The notes beneath the pieces were generated by a model. The model saw nothing but the letters and a program-made list of their open reading frames with translations, searched no databases and was not told the origin of the DNA. From CAVUAT01 sp963848045 (GTDB taxonomy: Bacteria > Actinomycetota > Thermoleophilia > Solirubrobacterales > 70-9), in NCBI GenBank assembly GCA_963848045.1, contig CAWKCC010000001.1:62001-126000 (forward strand): a DNA stretch of 64,000 nucleotides, written 5' to 3'. Below, piece by piece: positions 27,590-35,397 of the stretch. Positions within the stretch are counted from its first letter, which is position 1. The number at the start of each line of letters is the position of its first letter. The position numbers were made by a program, and so were the translations under genes.

Positions 27590-27789
27590 GGAACGACCCG
27601 CCTTGCCTTCGCTCGTGCAGGGGAGCCAATGGCGCTGCGTCTCGCCCTGCGACCTGGATCGTTGAGATGGAGCTTCCGTACTGCGAGCGGGAAGTGGTCG
27701 ACCGTGGCGTCAGGCGTTGCCGAAGATCGGCGTGGAGCTCCTCAAGCGAGCCGCTCGCTGCGTTCGAGCCCCGCTCGCTGCGGCGCTGA
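27590..27789 (+). pseudogene. Remnant of a metallophosphoesterase C-terminus
   Basis: About 145 bp (27597-27741) nearly match the C-terminal end of the metallophosphoesterase gene (18329-18465): LAFARAGEP, ALRLALRPG, LRWSFRTASG and VVDRGVRRCRRSAW. One G is missing in the GCGAGCGGG run, which breaks the frame, so the downstream VVDRGV part is read in a different register, ending at TGA 27789. The metal-binding domains are absent. It is a decayed duplicate or a recombination leftover. Confidence 0.75.
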
Positions 27790-27801
27790 GGGCCTCAGCG
27801 C
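27783..27801. terminator. Hairpin between converging units
   Basis: GCGCTGAG and CTCAGCGC pair around GGC. It spans the end of the metallophosphoesterase remnant and the stop of the patatin gene, so it could end transcription from both sides. Confidence 0.4.
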
Positions 27802-28877
27802 TGGCCCTGCAGCACGCGGCTCGCCTCCTCGTAGCCCTGCCGGATCAGCCGCGGCCACTGGGTGCGATCGAGGAAGAGATCGTAGAACGACACCCCCCTG
27901 ATCTCGGTCTCGTCGATCGGCTCGATCAGGGTCAGCCTCCCCCCCAGCTCGTCGCGGGCCCGCCGGGCCAGCTCCAGGTGGTAGCCCTGCTGGAGCTGGC
28001 GGCTGGCCTCGAGCAGGCCGCCCGTCCTGCCCGGCCAGCCGCTGATGTCGCGGGGCTCGAACCCCTTGGGCAACATCAGGTTGACCCCGATCACGTGGTC
28101 GAAGCGCCCTTCGCCTTCGATCGCCGGCCGCGCCGGCCAGTTCTCGATGATCCCTCCATCCACGTAGAGGTGGCCCCGCACGGAGACCGACTCGATGAAC
28201 AGCGGCAGGGCGATCGCCACCCTGACCAGGTGGCCGACGGTCACCTCGGGCGTGCGGGCCGAGCCGAAGTACTCGACCTTGCCCAGATCCATGTTGTAGA
28301 CGATGGTGGTGATCGGGATCGGCGTCTGCCCGCACGGCATCTTCGCCAGCCGGCTGTCGAACAGGCGCTCGATCGCCTCGCCCTTTGCCAGCCCGGTGAA
28401 GCCACGGAGCGCGGAGAGCGCGAACCGGGGCAGGTTCAGCCACTGGATGTCCAAGTAGTCCTCGGGCCGCCAGGAGAGCGAGAACTCCGTCATCTCCTCC
28501 GAGCTCATCCCCGCCCCCCACATCGAGCCCCAGATCGCGCCGCCGGAGCACCCGATGATCTCCGCGGGCTCGACCTCCGCCTCCTCGAAGGCGCGCTTGA
28601 CCCCGGCGAGGGCCACGGCCGCGCCCCCTCCCCCCGAGGCGACCAGCGCGACCCGCTTGCCCTGCAGCGCTGCAACCGGGCGCGAGCGGAAGGGCGGCAG
28701 CTGCGCCGAGGGGTCGACCGCCTGGGGGCGGTCGACCAGGGGCAGCGGCAGCAGCGTGCGCCGCGCCCGCCGCAGAAACCCCAGGTCAGCGACGATCTCA
28801 CCCAGGTCGAGCCACTCCGCGAAGCGCTCGAACTGAGTCTTCACCTCGTACAAGTCCAGGCGGTCGTCGAGGGCCAT
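27795..28877 (-). CDS. Patatin-like phospholipase
   Basis: 360 aa from ATG 28877. The catalytic dyad of patatins is present: the oxyanion Gly run SGGGGAA (81-87), nucleophile S111 in GCSGG, and D240 in VDGG. GxSxG and DG[GA] are diagnostic. It is probably a cytosolic or membrane-associated lipid acyl hydrolase. The start is fixed by a TACGCT box 7 nt upstream; an earlier in-frame ATG (28961) has no such support and overlaps the methyltransferase end. Confidence 0.9.
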   Translation of the reverse strand: MALDDRLDLYEVKTQFERFAEWLDLGEIVADLGFLRRARRTLLPLPLVDRPQAVDPSAQLPPFRSRPVAALQGKRVALVASGGGGAAVALAGVKRAFEEAEVEPAEIIGCSGGAIWGSMWGAGMSSEEMTEFSLSWRPEDYLDIQWLNLPRFALSALRGFTGLAKGEAIERLFDSRLAKMPCGQTPIPITTIVYNMDLGKVEYFGSARTPEVTVGHLVRVAIALPLFIESVSVRGHLYVDGGIIENWPARPAIEGEGRFDHVIGVNLMLPKGFEPRDISGWPGRTGGLLEASRQLQQGYHLELARRARDELGGRLTLIEPIDETEIRGVSFYDLFLDRTQWPRLIRQGYEEASRVLQGQR

Positions 28878-28884
28878 GCCGGTG

Positions 28885-28890
28885 AGCGTA
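28885..28890 (-). promoter_or_regulatory. Leaderless -10 box TACGCT for patatin
   Basis: On the minus strand, TACGCT ends 7 nt before ATG 28877. Confidence 0.6.
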
Positions 28891-28938
28891 GAGACCGGGG
28901 GGCCGGCGGCCGTCGCGGTGGACCACCAGACCCGGGAG

Positions 28939-29661
28939 TCATACCCCGGGCGCGAGGACATCCTGATCGGACCCTGGGCCCCTCCCGGCGGTCACGATCT
29001 CGGTAGGGAAGTCGAACTGGGATACGTATTCGCGTCGCACGTCCTCGAAGCCGAGCTGCTCGAGAACCGGCACCGCGAGCACGCCCCGGCAGTTCGCCGT
29101 CAGGTTGATGCCCCGCGCGTACAGGGCGTCCCAACCGCGATGCCAAGGGCGTTCGGCCACGGTCATGTTCGAGAGCACGATTCGCCCCCCCGCCCGCATC
29201 ACGCGGCGAAACTCCGCCAGGGCGCGCGGGATGTCGTCGCGCGGCAGCAGATCGAGCATGTAGGAGTTGACCACAATGTCGAAGCTTCGATCTCTGAAGG
29301 GCAGCTCGAGGGCGTTGGCACGGGCCAGCTCGACCCGTCGTCCCATCCCGGCCGCCGCGAGGCGCTTGCGAGCGTGGACGAGCATTCCGTCGGAGGGCTC
29401 CACCCCAACCATCCTCCCCGAGGGGCTTCGCCGGGCCAGCTCGACGAGCTGGGCTCCGGTGCCGATCGCCACCTCGAGCACCGCCTCGCCGTCGCGCGGG
29501 GCAGCCAGCTCGAGCACGCGGCGACGGGCCCGCGCCTCGGTCAGGCGTGCCCAAAGCTCGTAGACGGGAGCGAGCCTCGTATAGGTGCCGATGACGCGCT
29601 CGGGGCGCGCCTGGTTGACCTCGAGAACCTGAGAACGCCAGTCACCCGTGGGCTTGGTCAA
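28939..29661 (-). CDS. Class I SAM-dependent methyltransferase (UbiE-like)
   Basis: 240 aa from TTG 29661. The SAM-binding motif I is VLEVAIGTGAQLVELARR, the acidic end of strand 2 is GVEPSDGML, and motif II is FDIVVNSYMLDLLP, followed by EFRRVMRAGGRIVLSNM. It resembles the UbiE/COQ5 group, but with no quinone genes nearby the substrate is open. TAGAGT lies 12 nt upstream of the start. Confidence 0.85.
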   Translation of the reverse strand: MTKPTGDWRSQVLEVNQARPERVIGTYTRLAPVYELWARLTEARARRRVLELAAPRDGEAVLEVAIGTGAQLVELARRSPSGRMVGVEPSDGMLVHARKRLAAAGMGRRVELARANALELPFRDRSFDIVVNSYMLDLLPRDDIPRALAEFRRVMRAGGRIVLSNMTVAERPWHRGWDALYARGINLTANCRGVLAVPVLEQLGFEDVRREYVSQFDFPTEIVTAGRGPGSDQDVLAPGV

Positions 29662-29747
29662 AACGCTTCGGTGACTCTACCTGGTCGCGGGACGTTCATA
29701 TGCCAGGCGCTGGGTCCCGCCATCAGCGACCCGATGTCGAGCCCGCT

Positions 29748-29948
29748 CTACTCCAAGACGAAGGTCACCTTCAGGTCAACTCGGTACTCGTCGATCTTCC
29801 CATCCTTGACGGTCACCTGCTGCTCGTTCACCCAGGCGCCGCGAATGTCGCGGACGCTGTCGCTCGCCTTCGATATGCCGGTGGCGATCGCGTCCTCAAA
29901 GCTCTCCCCCGAGGCTGCGCTGATCTCCACCACCTTGGCTACTGCCAT
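29748..29948 (-). CDS. Dodecin
   Basis: 66 aa from ATG 29948, with GAGGAGG upstream. Typical dodecin: AKVVEISAASGESFEDAI, RDIRGAWVNEQQVTV and EYRVDLKVTFVLE. W39 is the flavin-stacking tryptophan of the family and is followed by the conserved Gln pair. Twelve subunits form a hollow sphere that stores flavin, or CoA in some actinobacteria, and quenches it against light damage. The longer reading with 20 extra residues has no ribosome-binding site. Confidence 0.93.
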   Translation of the reverse strand: MAVAKVVEISAASGESFEDAIATGISKASDSVRDIRGAWVNEQQVTVKDGKIDEYRVDLKVTFVLE

Positions 29949-30072
29949 GTCGTCCTCCTCGTCTTCTTTTCCGCGAGGGAGCTTGGTCAATCGCGAGCGT
30001 CTCCACATCCGGTCTCACCACGGGGTGGACTCGGTGGTACCCACCTAGAGAGGCGGGACGCCAGAACCGCCG

Positions 30073-30243
30073 ATGTTCCGCCTCACCCTGTTGGGAGTCG
30101 GCGCGATGAACTCGCCTCGGTTCGCGCCCGCAGGGCTGCTCGTCGAGCACCGGGGGGGCGCACGTGGTGCTCGATGTGGGCCCTGGGAGCGCGGCGCACG
30201 GCCCGATTGATGCCTGGCTGCTTGGGGCTATCGGTCGGCGACT
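30073..30243 (+). pseudogene. Frameshifted, truncated MBL-fold hydrolase start
   Basis: From ATG 30073: FRLTLLGVGAMNSPRFAPAGLLVEHRG, the usual opening of an RNase Z-like MBL-fold protein. A run of seven Gs breaks the frame. Removing one G restores HVVLDVGPGSAAHGPIDAWL, the next stretch of the family. The sequence then leaves the family, and the HxHxDH metal motif is never reached. It overlaps the end of the 57-aa gene on the other strand. It is a clear remnant if the assembly is right. Confidence 0.65.
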
Positions 30244-30415
30244 AGGCTTCGCCGCTGAGCCGAGCCAGCTGCTCTCGCAGCCCCGCAACCTCGCCCTCAA
30301 CCTCGAGAACGAGGTGAATGAGCTCCATCAGGACCTCGTCGTAATTGACCTTCCGCTGGGCGCTGATGTCGTCGAGCAGGCGCTCGAGGTGCTCTCTTCT
30401 CTCCTTGTGCTCCAT
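30242..30415 (-). CDS. 57-aa charged helical protein
   Basis: ATG 30415 to TAG 30242. MEHKERREHLERLLDDISAQ, then RKVNYDEVL and a heptad-like VLEVEGEVAGLREQLARLSG, so a coiled coil is likely. A leaderless TACGAT box sits 6 nt before the ATG, which supports expression. It is too short for most gene callers. No family is recognised; it might act as a small oligomeric adaptor. Confidence 0.6.
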   Translation of the reverse strand: MEHKERREHLERLLDDISAQRKVNYDEVLMELIHLVLEVEGEVAGLREQLARLSGEA

Positions 30416-30421
30416 ACCGAC

Positions 30422-30427
30422 ATCGTA
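30422..30427 (-). promoter_or_regulatory. Leaderless -10 box TACGAT
   Basis: On the minus strand, TACGAT ends 6 nt before the ATG at 30415 of the 57-aa protein. Confidence 0.55.
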
Positions 30428-30593
30428 AACGCGTCGGCGGGAGGCGGGTTCTTGAGCGTCTGCTGGAACCTACGTAGTCTGCCGTGGGCAAGGACACGAA
30501 GGGAGCTCTGGCTCGTGGAGGTGGCTTCGATGCGAAGAGTGCGCGCGCCGAGCCGGGTCGCGGCGGCGCCGGGGCGCGCGGCGCCGCAGGTTC

Positions 30594-32087
30594 GTGAGAT
30601 CGGCGCAAGGGGAGGGGAGCGCCGGCATCGCCGCCGATGACGCCGTGCGCGTGCAGATCGATGACCTGATCCAGGTTTCGGGTGCGGTCTGGGAGATCCC
30701 CGCGAGCGCTCGTCCCGACATGCGCGTGCCCGCCCGTGTGTTCGCCGACCGCGAGCTGCTCGAGGCGATCCAGGCGGATCGTTCCCTGGAGCAGCTCCAG
30801 AACGTGGCGACCCTGCCGGGGGTCAGGGAGGCGGCCCTGGCGATGCCCGACGTGCATCAGGGCTACGGCTTCCCTGTAGGTGGCGTCGCCGCGACCGAGC
30901 CGCCCGACGGGGTCATCTCGCCGGGTGGCGTCGGATACGACATCAACTGCGGAGTACGCCTGCTCGCCCTTCCGATCACCGAGGCCGAGCTCGGCGAAAG
31001 GCGCACGGCGCTGGTTCATGAGATCTCGAGGCTGGTGCCCGCGGGGATGGGCAGGCGGGGCCGGCTGTCGATGCACGCGGCCGAGCTCGATCATGTCCTC
31101 ACGGAGGGAGCGGCGGCCATGGTCGAGCGTCACGGGATCGGCACCGTTGATGACCTCGATCGCACCGAGTCCGGCGGGCGGCTTCCCGGCGCCGACCCCG
31201 CCGGGCTCTCCAAGCGGGCCCGCAAACGCGGCGCGGGACAGCTCGGGACGATGGGCGCGGGCAACCACTTCATCGAGGTGCAGAGCGTTGAGCGCATCCT
31301 CGAGCGAGCCGCGGCGCAGGCCTTCGGGCTGCGGGAGGGACAGGTGACCGTGCTGATCCACTCAGGATCGCGGGGCCTGGGCCATCAGGTTTGTACCGAC
31401 TACGTGCGCCGCATGGACGCCGCGCTCAGCCGCTATGGCATCGCGCTGCCGGATCGCCAGCTCGCCTGCGCCCCCCTCTCCTCGCCGGAGGGCGAGGCCT
31501 ACTCGGCCGCGATGAGCTGCGCGGCCAACTTCGCCTGGGCCAATCGCCAGACCATGGCCCACCGGGTAAGGGAGGCGATCGCCGTGGCGATCGGAGATCA
31601 GCAGGCCGACCGGACCCGGCAGGTCTACGACGTCGCCCACAACGTCGCGAAGCTCGAGACCCACGGTGGGCGGACGCTGTGCGTTCACCGCAAGGGCGCG
31701 ACGCGAGCGCTCCCGGCGGGCTCGGCCGAGATCCCGGCCGACTACCGCGAGGTCGGTCAGCCGGTCTTCATCCCCGGCAGCATGGGCACGGCGAGCTTCG
31801 TGCTGGCGGGGCGGCCGGCATCCCTGGAGCGATCGTTCGGCTCCTGCTGTCACGGGGCGGGCCGACGGATGAGCCGCACGGGCGCCCGCCGCGAGATCAC
31901 CGGAGCCGAGCTGCGCCGCCAACTGGAAGCGAGAGGCATCGTCGTTCGCTGCCCCTCCCAGCGCGGGCTCGCGGAGGAGGCACCCTTCGCCTACAAGAAC
32001 GTGGATCGGGTGGTCTCGGTGGTCGAGCGGGTCGGGCTCGCAGCTCCGGTGGCGCGACTGGTCCCGCTCGGCGTGGTCAAGGGCTGA
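30594..32087 (+). CDS. rtcB: RNA-splicing ligase RtcB
   Basis: 497 aa counted from GTG 30594; GTG 30645 is an alternative start, since WEIP normally lies near the N-terminus. The Mn-binding and catalytic residues are all present: D116 and C119 in GVGYDINCG, H225 in GAGNHF, H256 in IHSGSRGLGH, H349 in DVAHN, and the guanylylated H420 in SCCHGAGR. RtcB joins 2',3'-cyclic phosphate or 3'-phosphate RNA ends to 5'-OH ends using GTP. Its activating partner archease is the next intact gene, on the opposite strand and convergent. Confidence 0.95.
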   Translation: MRSAQGEGSAGIAADDAVRVQIDDLIQVSGAVWEIPASARPDMRVPARVFADRELLEAIQADRSLEQLQNVATLPGVREAALAMPDVHQGYGFPVGGVAATEPPDGVISPGGVGYDINCGVRLLALPITEAELGERRTALVHEISRLVPAGMGRRGRLSMHAAELDHVLTEGAAAMVERHGIGTVDDLDRTESGGRLPGADPAGLSKRARKRGAGQLGTMGAGNHFIEVQSVERILERAAAQAFGLREGQVTVLIHSGSRGLGHQVCTDYVRRMDAALSRYGIALPDRQLACAPLSSPEGEAYSAAMSCAANFAWANRQTMAHRVREAIAVAIGDQQADRTRQVYDVAHNVAKLETHGGRTLCVHRKGATRALPAGSAEIPADYREVGQPVFIPGSMGTASFVLAGRPASLERSFGSCCHGAGRRMSRTGARREITGAELRRQLEARGIVVRCPSQRGLAEEAPFAYKNVDRVVSVVERVGLAAPVARLVPLGVVKG

Positions 32088-32234
32088 TCTGTCAGCGCGC
32101 CGGCTGCGTCGTGCGGGCGTGCGGTTGCAGCGTGTCGGGCACGGGTTTGAGGCCGACGGCAGCTTCCACTGCCGCCCTCACCACCACGCCAGGTCGCTGC
32201 GATCCGCGCTCGCGCCTGGCGCGGCGACGGATGG

Positions 32235-32624
32235 TCAGACGTCGAGAACTGCCCGCGCTCGCCAGAGCCCGTCGGCCGGCCCCATCTCCAGCCGGTGGTA
32301 TGTGATTCCCTTGACCAGGCTCTGGGGCTCGGAGCGGCGGCCGGCGACCAAGCCCTTCGCGCTCGTGCCGGCGAGATCGACCCGGACGGCGCGTTCGGGG
32401 ATGAACCCGGTCTCGGCGAGGTAGACGAGCTCGCCCAGCCACTCTGCGAGAAGCGCGGGCAGGTCATCCGCGCTCGCGCTGATCTCAGCGTGGACCGCTT
32501 CCCGGCGCGGAGCATCCTCCAGCAGGTCGCCGAACGCGACCGTGGCCTGCTCGAACACGCCGGCCGGCGACTCCGCCTCGATCCAGAGCTCAGCTTCGGA
32601 GGTGTGTTCGAGCCAGCGGTACAC
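32235..32624 (-). CDS. Archease (RtcB activator)
   Basis: 129 aa from GTG 32624. Archease fold: WLEHTSEAELWIEAESPAGVFE, LLAEWLGELVYLAETGF, VKGITYHRLEM and the C-terminal AVLDV. Archease speeds guanylylation and turnover of RtcB using a Ca2+ site. The first metal ligand, Asp in the usual HTAD, is Glu here (HTSE, E10). Stop-to-stop distance to rtcB is 147 bp. The pair is unlikely to share one transcript. Confidence 0.88.
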   Translation of the reverse strand: MYRWLEHTSEAELWIEAESPAGVFEQATVAFGDLLEDAPRREAVHAEISASADDLPALLAEWLGELVYLAETGFIPERAVRVDLAGTSAKGLVAGRRSEPQSLVKGITYHRLEMGPADGLWRARAVLDV

Positions 32625-32726
32625 GCGATCCTTGTCTGGAGTGCGGCTCCGTTTCGGCCATCTGCGGCTTCACGCTGATCTCGAGCAGCGTTTGACACCA
32701 CGGTCGGCGACCGTCCGGTGACGCGG

Positions 32727-33203
32727 CTACTCCTGGCAGAGATCCCAGGTGGGGGCGTCGGCGAGGCGCACCATCTCGCGCGGGTCTACGAGCACCCCGT
32801 GCGAATGATCACCGGCGCTGCAGAGAACCCTGTCATGGTCGAGCAGGCGCCGATCGACGACCTGGTTGATCCCGTGCATGGCGCCGAACGGAGGGACGGC
32901 CCCGACCGCGAAGCGCTCGAAGTCCGCCTCGACCTCGTCCTCGGTCGCGAGACGCAGCGACTTGCTTGCTCCCAGCGCCTCGCGGGCCTTACCCAGGTCG
33001 AGGCGCTCGGGGGCGGGGATCACGACCAGCGCGTATGTCTCACCGTCGCGAACGATCAGGTCCTTGGCCGCGTCAGCGGGCTCGATGCCCGAGGCCCGAG
33101 CCTCGGCGGCGGCCGTGAAGCGCTCCTCGTGCTCGACGAGCTCATAGTCCACCCCCTGCCCATCCAGATAGGCCTTGACGATCTCGACGCTCTCCTCGGA
33201 CAT
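32727..33203 (-). CDS. YbaK/prolyl-tRNA editing domain protein
   Basis: 158 aa from ATG 33203, with AGGAGGAGA upstream. It is a stand-alone aminoacyl-tRNA deacylase domain. The catalytic Lys of YbaK is K47 in DAAKDLIV, followed by VIPAPERLDL, LRLATEDEVEADF and GAVPPFGAMHGI. It clears mischarged tRNA, most often Cys- or Ala-tRNA(Pro). The archease gene lies 102 bp further on. Confidence 0.9.
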   Translation of the reverse strand: MSEESVEIVKAYLDGQGVDYELVEHEERFTAAAEARASGIEPADAAKDLIVRDGETYALVVIPAPERLDLGKAREALGASKSLRLATEDEVEADFERFAVGAVPPFGAMHGINQVVDRRLLDHDRVLCSAGDHSHGVLVDPREMVRLADAPTWDLCQE

Positions 33204-33388
33204 CTCTCCTCCTGTTCATCACGCTGTGGCTCCCGGAGAGGCGGCCGCCGCTCGCCATCCTCCGCTCTTCGGGCGAAGGTATCAGGGGGCGCAAGGGCCG
33301 GATCTGGGCAGATCCGTGGTCCCCACGGATGTGCCCTCCTCCCGAGGCGGCGACGATGGGGACTCCGCCGACCGAAGAGAGGGCAGTC

Positions 33389-33607
33389 ATGGATGCAGGA
33401 AGCGGTTCAGCGATGCACGCGAGCCCGGGCGACCGCTTGGTGATTCGCGGCCATCACCAGGGTGAGCCGGAGCGAGACGGCGAGATCCTCGAGGTGCTCG
33501 GCGAGGACGGACGGCCTCCGTACCGGGTGCGCTGGGAGGACGGCCACGAGGCCGAGGTCTTCCCCGGCTCGGACGCCTTCGTCCAGCACCTCGGGGAGTC
33601 GAAATAG
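33389..33607 (+). CDS. DUF1918 domain protein
   Basis: 72 aa from ATG 33389, with GAGAGGG upstream; ATG 33413 also fits. Family signature: GDRLVIRGHHQGEPERDGEIL, GRPPYRVRWEDGHEAEVFPGSDA. It is a small SH3-like barrel, common in actinobacteria and of unknown function. Confidence 0.85.
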   Translation: MDAGSGSAMHASPGDRLVIRGHHQGEPERDGEILEVLGEDGRPPYRVRWEDGHEAEVFPGSDAFVQHLGESK

Positions 33608-33688
33608 GCGTGCCCTGACCGCTGACGCCCGGCAGCAAGCTTCGGTCCAGACAGGCGACGGATCAGCGTGGGCGCAGCGCTGGCCCGC

Positions 33689-34102
33689 TCAGCCCGCCGC
33701 CTGCGCGTCGAGCGCATCGGCCATCAGCGGCGCCAGCGCTGCGCGATCGAAGTAGACCTCGTTTCGCCTCAGTCGGCCGTCCTCGATCAGGACCAGGTCC
33801 ATGCCGTCAACCTCGACGCTCTCCTGCGCTCCTGGGACGCGGAAGGAGGCGCGCCACAGGCCCGCCGCTCCGTCGGCGTCTGCGAGCGGGAACGTCTCCT
33901 TCACGCTCCAGTGCATCTGCCAGCGGCTGAACAGCTTCGTCAGATAGCGGCTGAAGGCGTCGGGGCCCTCGACGGCCCCGCGGGTGTTGGGGTCGACGTA
34001 GATCAGGTCGTGCGTGTAGCAGGCGACCACCCGCTCCACATCCTGGTCGTTCCAGGCCTCGATCAGCGGCTTGGAGATGGCGTGCAGCTCGTCGATGTCC
34101 AT
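33689..34102 (-). CDS. NTF2/SnoaL-like protein
   Basis: 137 aa from ATG 34102, with AGGAGAGG upstream. SnoaL-like fold: LIEAWNDQDVERVVACYTHDLIYVDP, FSRYLTKLFSRWQMHW, ESVEVDGMDLVLIEDGRL. It resembles ester cyclase and limonene-epoxide hydrolase relatives, but no catalytic set can be assigned. It converges on the DUF1918 gene. Confidence 0.8.
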   Translation of the reverse strand: MDIDELHAISKPLIEAWNDQDVERVVACYTHDLIYVDPNTRGAVEGPDAFSRYLTKLFSRWQMHWSVKETFPLADADGAAGLWRASFRVPGAQESVEVDGMDLVLIEDGRLRRNEVYFDRAALAPLMADALDAQAAG

Positions 34103-34307
34103 CGCGATCCTCTCCTGGGGTTTCGGTCGTGCGCAACATGGAGCTTGACAGCCGGATTCGCATCAGGATGTTGGTTCATCAGCGAAGACGGGCATCCCAG
34201 CTTGCGCCGACCCCATATGCCGCGCGCGTCGCGGCGGGTGGCCGCGCCCATCGGCCGGCTCGGACGAGGAGTACTGCGAGCATGTCGAGCTGCACGGAGA
34301 GGGCACG

Positions 34308-34720
34308 GTGAGCCGCGAGCTGCCGCGCTCGCCTCAGCCGAAGGCGAGGCGGAGCCACCACGGTCGGCTGGGAGCGACGGCGCTGGCGGCGCTGGCGCTG
34401 CTGGCGGCACCCGCCGCAGCGCCCGCCGGCGATGCCGACCCGGCCGCCGGCGGGGCCGCGAAGAGAACCCCTACAAGCGCTACGTGCAGGCCGTGCGGGC
34501 GAAAATCGACCGCACGGGAACCATCGTCCTCGCCGGGCTGCCCGAGGCGCGGGCCGCGCGGCTCTTCACCGGGGGCGTCGGTGAGGCCGTCCCGAGTCTG
34601 CACAATCGCGATGACGGGGCACGCGTCGACCGCAGGGTCGCAGGTGACGGTCACCTGACCGTCGCCGGCACCAGCACCGCACCGGGTCGACGCGCCGGAG
34701 ATGCTTGCCGGCCGCTAGCG
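34308..34720 (+). pseudogene. Probable frameshifted secreted protein gene
   Basis: GTG 34308, with GGAGAGGG upstream, starts a signal peptide (HHGRLGATALAALALLAAPAAAPAG). About 50 codons in, near GCGAAGAGAACCCC (34469-34482), the coding signal jumps to another frame that reads NPYKRYVQAVRAKIDRTGTI and then VLAGLPEARAARLF with high GC3. The original frame becomes Ser/Arg-rich and stops at 34658. Either a frameshift mutation or a sequencing error is likely. No family is recognised. The second part runs into the opposite gene's end. Confidence 0.4.
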
Positions 34721-35380
34721 CAAGCGGCGCTTGGCAGTGGCCGTCTTGCCGCCCGGCACGGTCGCCGTCACCTTGACCTTGGCGGCCCCGAGGCCCTTCA
34801 GGGCCGCGCGTCCGCCACGGCTGAGGGGCAGCGAGATGGTGCGCGGGGCGCCCGCCGGAAGCTTGATGCCGCGCTTGGCACCTAGCTTCCTCTTGCCCCT
34901 ACGAGCCGTCAGCGAGACGCCGCGGAGCGCGCTCGTCGCGCGCAGCCTGACCTTCAGCTTGCGCTTCGAGACGACGCCGTCCAGCTTGCGGCTGAGGATC
35001 TTCACCCGAACGGCAGGGGGGCCGCCGGTCACGACCAGGTCTCCCGTCATCTGGATGGGATGCACCGTGCAGAAGAAGCGGTAGGTGCCCGCGGCCAGGG
35101 ACTCGGTTCCCTTCACCGGGGTCTGGCCCTGGTTGATCGTGGCCGAGCTGAACAGCGGCTTGCCACCGGCTCCACTGTCGACCGCGGTCACGTCGTGCGG
35201 CGCAACTCCGGGATCGGCGTTCTGGAAGGTGGCCACCGTCCCCCGGTCGATCGTGAAGCTGGGCTTGCCGAAGGTGCAGCAGGCAGCCGAGGTGGTGATC
35301 GGCTCGGAGGCCGCGAGCGCCTGTTCGACGGCCGGCGTCGCCACGCCGGCCACGACCAGGGCCGCGATCACCCACCGCAC
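34715..35380 (-). CDS. Secreted blue-copper (cupredoxin) protein
   Basis: 221 aa from GTG 35380. Signal peptide 1-23. The cupredoxin domain spans about 38-120 with the type 1 copper ligands H62 (PHDV), C104, H107 and M111 in FFCTVHPIQM. The remaining 100 residues are a Lys/Arg-rich beta-like tail ending KRRLR. It starts 17 bp after the larger copper protein and is presumably in the same operon. It is expected to carry electrons outside the membrane or to hold copper. Confidence 0.85.
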   Translation of the reverse strand: MRWVIAALVVAGVATPAVEQALAASEPITTSAACCTFGKPSFTIDRGTVATFQNADPGVAPHDVTAVDSGAGGKPLFSSATINQGQTPVKGTESLAAGTYRFFCTVHPIQMTGDLVVTGGPPAVRVKILSRKLDGVVSKRKLKVRLRATSALRGVSLTARRGKRKLGAKRGIKLPAGAPRTISLPLSRGGRAALKGLGAAKVKVTATVPGGKTATAKRRLR

Positions 35381-35397
35381 CGGCGATACCCGCCCCA

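Noticed and set aside
30470..31361. Minus-strand frames opposite rtcB
   Set aside because: They mirror the GC-rich third positions of rtcB, have no start signals, and have Arg/His-rich, non-folding composition.
33668..34885. A 405-codon plus-strand frame
   Set aside because: Most of it is antisense to the NTF2-like protein. Only the segment near 34470-34720 looks coding, and it is reported as part of the frameshifted secreted gene.
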